64,000 nucleotides of DNA from Bradysia coprophila (lineage: Eukaryota > Arthropoda > Insecta > Diptera > Sciaridae). A program made the translations under genes and the position numbers. Below the pieces are notes generated by a model, which searched no databases, was not told the DNA's origin, and was given only the letters and a program-made list of their open reading frames with translations. The stretch covers positions 1,694,552 through 1,758,551 of the forward strand of contig NW_023503370.1 in the NCBI RefSeq assembly GCF_014529535.1. Reading direction: 5' to 3'. This document shows, piece by piece, positions 58,901 through 64,000 of the stretch (positions within the stretch are counted from its first letter, which is position 1; every line of letters begins with the position of its first letter).

Positions 58901-58977
58901 CCCCATCCATGATCGTTGTACTGCAATTCCAAATGGAATGTAGACCCATCATCGGTGCACTCATTTGCATCGGTCAT
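55944..58977 (-). CDS. eIF3d: Eukaryotic translation initiation factor 3 subunit d
   Basis: A peripheral subunit of the eIF3 complex, which helps recruit mRNA to the 40S ribosome; the subunit has its own cap-binding fold used for selected mRNAs. Five in-phase exons, 5' to 3': 58977-58788, 58658-58511, 58449-57825, 57756-57631, 56501-55944; 548 codons plus TAG, close to the fly length. Motifs in order: [10 protein letters not shown]...[30 protein letters not shown], an RGG-rich linker ([11 protein letters not shown]), then the cap-binding domain with [104 protein letters not shown] and [15 protein letters not shown]. The acidic tail ([13 protein letters not shown]) is typical of the family. 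The last intron, 56502-57630, is 1.1 kb and shows no exon. It converges with the RidA-family gene. Confidence 0.97.
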
Positions 58978-59904
58978 GTTGACGCGTTTTTTTAGTTCTT
59001 CCCGTTTGCGATTTGATGTAATGGTTTACCGACTCTTTTTGCAATAAATTTATAGACCGTCGAGATGGACACGACACGTTTAAGAATAAATTTATCGAAA
59101 AAATCGTAGTGCCAGAGGTGAATTTCGAATAGTCGGAAATGTCAAAGTGAATTGCGAAAAAAAACTTCGAAGAATGTGTCAACTTATTCTAGTTTGCTAG
59201 TTTGCTAGTTGTTGATAGATGGTGATGCTCTACATTATCGACAATTTTGTGATGATTGTAAATTAGGTGGCGCTAAAACAGATTTCCATAGTCTGTAATA
59301 TTCATCGAACGTTTAGGACGTTTAGGATAAGAAGGGTTGTTAGTTAGACTTTTTGTCAATGATTTAGCAGCATTTAAATGCTCACACTATTGTTATTGAG
59401 ATTCTTACGAATGGCGCAATTTTATGAACAGATGATTAAATATTGATTTCACATTTATTTACTTGTAATTTCTGTTACGTACAAAATCCATCTTACGAAA
59501 TCCATTAGTGTTTCCGAGGTTCTGAAAGAACAGGTCAAGATACTCATGAAGGCTGACAATAAAATGGTTTTGTGAATTTCTTTCCGTAATAAGTACTAAG
59601 ACATTTCTTTCTAAATCGATGGAAACGCCATTAGAAAATTTTGTTACGACCGCCTTCATGAGATGTCTCATTCTGTTCGTTCAGAACATTGTATGTTTCA
59701 TTAAAAATTTAAAACAAAAAAAAGACAAGGGACAGCGTTGAATTACCCCCATGCATGGTATATTCTCTTATCAAACAACATTGAAATTATATTTTTCCAT
59801 TCATTTTTTTTATTAAAGATATAGCTCGAGCTAGTTGAGCGCACACGGAGGCCATCTGTGAGGGCCTATTGTGCTTACTATTACTTGTTTCTTACACTTG
59901 TTTC
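58978..59904. other. Intergenic region upstream of eIF3d
   Basis: Carries the eIF3d promoter side. No TATA box or gene was recognised. The 59459-59700 part has a short reading frame without any known motif. Confidence 0.5.
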
Positions 59905-60390
59905 TTACACTTGTTTCTTATTGCCCCCTAGGAACTTGCGCCTACTTTCGATAAAAGCCGGACAGTTGCAGAGGTAGTGTTCGGCTGAATCTGTGTGGTA
60001 GTCACACAAATCACAGCTTGAACTAATGCGTTTTTCAATAGTATATAAGTGATTGTTGAAGCCATAATGTCCAGTCATCTCTCCAGTGAATATTTTTAGT
60101 CTTGTTCTGCTGATATTTATTAGATACTTTGAGTTTTTCTTATTTATATTGATACACTGTTTTGCTTGTCGACAACCAGGAATATTCTGCCAGTATTGTG
60201 TGAATATTTTTTCCCTTATTTTCTTAATTTTTGCTTTAATGAAAGAATCAGGTATACCTATCACTGGTTCTGGCCCATTAAATGAATTAAGAGCTCCCAT
60301 TTTGGCTAGTTCGTCCGCTCTTTCATTTCCCTCAAAGCCAGAGTGGCTAGGAATCCAAATGATTTCTACTTTATGTAATTCCATTCATTA
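59905..60390 (-). pseudogene. LINE fragment: end of RNase H domain and 3' domain
   Basis: The frame starts inside an RNase H domain (VEIIWIPSHSGFEGNERADELAKMGA, with the conserved His and Asp of the H(S/T)G...N(E)RAD motif). It continues through the zinc-knuckle-like CDLCDYHTDSAEHYLCNCPAF typical of I/jockey-group non-LTR elements and ends LGGNKKQV. Reverse transcriptase and the earlier part of RNase H are missing, so this is a 5'-truncated copy. On the - strand, 3' of the frame, an A-rich end (TTAATAAAAAAAATGAA, near 59800-59820) may mark the element's 3' terminus. Confidence 0.8.
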
Positions 60391-60694
60391 GTTCATCTCC
60401 TGGGTCAGGTGCATCCAAATTTCAAATTCATTCGACCAAATCAAAGAAATTTCATTCATCAATACCTGCCATACTTTTCAATGCTATTGATATTGCTATG
60501 AGCGAGCGGCTTAGTCATTGCAAGCAGAGATAATTTTTTTTTAAACATGTGAGCCACATGAATAGAGCGAGCCGACGGTGAGAAGAATTATTTTGTATAT
60601 GAAAAGTTGTGTGTCACTGCGCATCTATACAATATCTACTATCCTACTGCCCCAATAAACATATTGTAAGACACCTACGACGAAAATGGTGTGC

Positions 60695-60868
60695 TCTGAG
60701 ACCAGAGACGCCGACTTGTGTTTGGGAGTAGTGGTGCCCATACAACAAGCGAATCTGGGAGTAGTGGTGCTCTTTCAAGTAAAACTGGAAAGATGTAGTG
60801 GTGCTCATCATTCGAGTAGTGGTGCCCGAGCCTCGCTTGTCCTTAGAAGTCGGCGCCCCTGTCTGAGA
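60695..60868. mobile_element. Inverted-repeat element with internal GTAGTGGTGC repeats
   Basis: TCTGAGACCAGAGACGCCGA at the left pairs with GTCGGCGCCCCTGTCTGAGA at the right. Four copies of (GA)GTAGTGGTGC(C/T)C lie between them. Its composition is GC-rich compared with its flanks. Confidence 0.55.
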
Positions 60869-61544
60869 CTTTCTTTTTTGTGTGGAAAAAAAAAGTATGA
60901 AAATGTGATACGAAACATTATTTACAAGGTCATAGAGGGAAGGTCTCTTACAGTGGTAGATTAAATGTGAAATATGATTGTCAAAATTAAGTAATTGGAA
61001 TATTGTTCGCGTTTGCATATTACACAGACACTCGTTGCACTCTTGAATTTCATTCTGACCGTTTTGAATTTCATTCCACACTTGTGTTTTGTGTAATATA
61101 CACGAGTGTATAACGCTGGCAATATTGACGGTATCATAATGTACTATTATGCTTAGGGTGTTTTAGGGTGTTTTAACTGAACGATCACATCTTAAAAACA
61201 GTGACGTAAAATTCTCTTTTTTTGGGAGCGCGAAATTGTTGTGGGAAAATAGTTCTAAAAGAAAGCTAGTGACACCAACAGCTCTTCGCCAAAGGCGCCA
61301 AAAACCTGGAGGCGCCACTGGTGCTTTTTAGTCAACCATCAGATACTTAATGTTGCAGTTGCACATATTGGTACTACAGTAGTGAACGTATTCAAGATGA
61401 AGGTTAAATCAATCAGGACCCAGAAAATAAGTCAATGAAATAAAAGAAACAATAAAAGAAGCGTGGGTGCATTTGGAAATCCACTCATTTAGGACGACAT
61501 TGGTCGAAGTATATTAACTTTTAAGAATAATAATAATTATTAAG

Positions 61545-61638
61545 CACCTGTGTCCAGATGTTTATTTGGACCAGTTGGTGATTGTGATCCTAAGTCGAAA
61601 GCGAGTCCAACTCGTCGAAATAAACATTTGGACAGGTG
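61545..61638. mobile_element. Short hairpin MITE (94 bp)
   Basis: CACCTGTGTCCAGATGTTTA at the left is matched by TAAACATTTGGACAGGTG at the right, with about 50 bp between. No target duplication was recognised. Confidence 0.6.
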
Positions 61639-63140
61639 CATATCATTTTTTATGTGTACAAAGATAAGCTTAAACTCCCTCTCCGAGCTGATGCATAATG
61701 TTAGTCTCACCACACAAAGGCATAAAAACGTAATAATTTGAGGGGTCCTGTGTAACATCCGAATATAACGTTGTGTGTTTTTGAATCAGGCTTACTTAAT
61801 AAACTCCGAGACAAATGTCCTTATTTTTCGACTTTTATCCTTTCGAATCTCAACTACTGTACTACCGTTTTGTGGATTTTAATTACCAACTCAAATAAAT
61901 TCTTACGGAAAAGAAATGTTTAAAGAAAATTCATTGGATGCAAAACTATTTCTAATTTGCCTTGTTTTCGGTATGTACACAACATGAATTTTATTTTGTA
62001 TAAAGAGAGAAGCAGATGTGGCTACATGTTAAATATTCGCTTTTGTAACTTAAGCAGAAACAAAACAAAAACAATTAAATTTACTAAAATTTTACCTTAA
62101 AAGGAAAATTATATTATACGTTCTAATCCGAGGCAGGAGAGGTACATCTAATTAAATTTATGTGCCCGCAAGTCATCAGAAGTTATGTATATATACATGT
62201 GTGTGTTTGAGAACTGGCAAAGCCTGAAGTTAATTAGGTTGGCGTCGTTAATATGTGGTGAAAACATGTAAATACGCAGCCCTACATAATAACAGAAATT
62301 AAGCTAGCTAGCTCTAGTATGTTTGTTTGTGAGTTATGTGCTTTTTTTTTAAATACAACTGGCTCTAATTTAGCTGCATAGAGAAAAAGAGCAGTTGTTG
62401 TTCGTCCATTAAAAAATAAATCTAATTACAGCTACAATGGAAAAAAGATTTTTTTTTAAGTGTTTGCAACAAAAAATTGTCTGGTTATGACAATTCATTG
62501 TGAATTTCATTGTTGCAAGTCAAAAAAAAACAGATCATTTTATTTTGCGAACACTTTATCATCCACCAAATTGTAATAATCTCATCTCTCGATTCCGAGA
62601 TTCTCTTCATTATTTTTACGCGGCCTGTGGCATTTTGCTTTTTATCTGAAACAAGGTTCAGTTAATTATGTTCTGATTTTGTGTTTTCCAATTAGAAGTG
62701 TTGGTTTGAGAAGTGGTCCAGAGTCCTCGCGTTCATTGTAATTTTAAATTTGCATGACGATAAATGAATTAAACATTTACGCAACGGCAGATGTATCATG
62801 GTATCGGCAGTAAACTTATTTCGTCTCTGAGTATCTCAATTTTTGACTCTAGTGTGTCAATTCAAAGTTCATTGTCGTGCACCGAAGATTTTTTTTTTAA
62901 ATAAAATACAGAAACTCAAGGGCCCATGAGATTATCTGTTCACGCGACATTTTATGCAATGATTTGTCGATTTTATCTGCAAATAAACTCTGCCCGAGTG
63001 AAGACGTAGATTATCAACGCTCTTATGGTATTTTATAACTAGGCTCTTCAGATATTATTTACAGTTAGCAGCAATGACTTCTGTCCCCAAAAGCCCTAGA
63101 TATCCGCAATTTAAACAAATGATGAAAATTAAAAAAAAGT

Positions 63141-63265
63141 AAATGCTTTTGGCAGGGCATTTCACCTGCCAATAGCCTGTGTAAAAGAGAAAATGCCTGC
63201 AAATAGCATTTTGTATAAGGGATCTTTAGTAATAATTTGGCTATTGGCAGGCGCCTGCGAATAGT
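63141..63265. repeat. Inverted repeat, CCTGCCAATAGCC type
   Basis: CCTGCCAATAGCC (about 63165) is matched by GGCTATTGGCAGG (about 63238). Related words GCCTGCAAATAGC and GCCTGCGAATAG also occur, so the motif is present four times in both orientations. Confidence 0.5.
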
Positions 63266-64000
63266 CACTACGTAAAAAAATCGGTCAGCAATGTGTGCTG
63301 TGCAACCTTGCGCTCACACCTCGAAAATCAGCATAGAGACAAGGAAAAAATCACCTTGGGTCAGGCCTTAAAATAAAAACAAAACGAAAATACGACCCAC
63401 CCAAATTGTCACATTGCTCGGCCTCGAGTGACAATTGCATATCTAGTGCTTAAAGAAGCATTTACTGTATAGGAAGAGGGTAACATATTTTCGAAAAATT
63501 ACCCATGACTTTTTGCGTTTTTGCGTTTAGGGATTGTGACGAGGCTGAAATAGTTATTTATGTAAGAAAAATCGTATGAAGGTATTTTCTATCGCTGTAA
63601 GATGTGAGCTTGTCAACCGGAAGCAGAGACGATATAAACAACATTGATAGTCTTGGTCTTCCACCATGTTCATGTTTCTCCCATACCTTTAACATTGTTT
63701 ATCTAGCAATGTTGACCTCGCCCATCTCCTAAATTAATCTCCTCAAAGAATGAAAGGCTTTATTGCACTATTCATATGAAATTGCACACACAGTCAGCGT
63801 AAGTAACGACTTCCCTCACTGATGGCATACATTCTCATTTTTCGAGTGCATGCATTGTGAATGGTCCCTAGTACGCGTTGAGGAGGGTAAATGAAAACAA
63901 TTTACATTATTTCCAACCTGCGAGCCAGCTACGTCCATGTCAATTTAATACACACAATTCAACCAACTGTACTGCGATACAACGAAAATTGTATTTAAAA

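Larger units (their letters stand above)
60391..64000. other. Intergenic end of window
   Basis: No gene was found. It holds the inverted-repeat/GTAGTGGTGC element at 60695-60868, a hairpin at 61545-61638 and an inverted repeat of CCTGCCAATAGCC type at 63141-63265. The rest is A/T-rich unique-looking DNA with short runs. Confidence 0.55.

Overview
The window is eukaryotic nuclear DNA from an insect, most probably a dipteran outside the drosophilids. It is AT-rich. Its genes are split by many short introns (about 60-80 bp) with GT..AG borders, and its proteins look most like fly ones: the nautilus-type bHLH, the Toll receptor, UBE2O and eIF3d. The gaps between genes and the long introns are full of small inverted-repeat transposons and decayed retroelements. 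Genus and species cannot be read from the sequence. No tRNA, rRNA, CRISPR array or bacterial-type operon was seen.

Layout: (1) 1-14804, + strand: the myogenic bHLH factor nautilus/MyoD, cut at its 5' end by the window edge, with an intron of nearly 12 kb. (2) 18809-23390, - strand: a complete 14-exon lysosomal glucosylceramidase of 544 codons. (3) 26869-29267, + strand: a complete 9-exon SLC18 (VMAT/VAChT family) transporter, 501 codons. (4) 33945-38906, - strand: a complete 10-exon UBE2O ubiquitin E2/E3, 1288 codons. (5) 40226-41321, + strand: a broken 3' fragment of a retrotransposon reverse transcriptase. (6) 42098-44232, + strand: a 5-exon XPG/asteroid-like PIN-fold protein, 586 codons. 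(7) 44233-48079: nested repeats, including an approximately 2.3 kb fold-back structure. (8) 48080-51228, - strand: a complete 3-exon Toll receptor, 971 codons. (9) 55013-55481, + strand: a two-exon RidA-family protein that resembles bacterial relatives more than the usual animal UK114. (10) 55944-58977, - strand: a complete 5-exon eIF3d, 548 codons. (11) 59905-60390, - strand: an RNase H/3' fragment of a LINE. From there to the end, only short repeats were seen.

The genes do not form one pathway. They look like ordinary neighbours: a muscle regulator, a lysosomal hydrolase, a vesicular transporter, ubiquitin and translation machinery, and an immune receptor. All exon chains were assembled by hand from splice-site consensus, phase agreement and remembered family motifs; no alignment was run. 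Points worth a second look are changed key residues in the glucosylceramidase (Asp to Gly in the GFGGA(x)TD loop) and in the SLC18 protein (TM11 Asp to Gln), the bacterial-like RidA gene, and two families of short inverted-repeat elements that both leave 7-bp target duplications.
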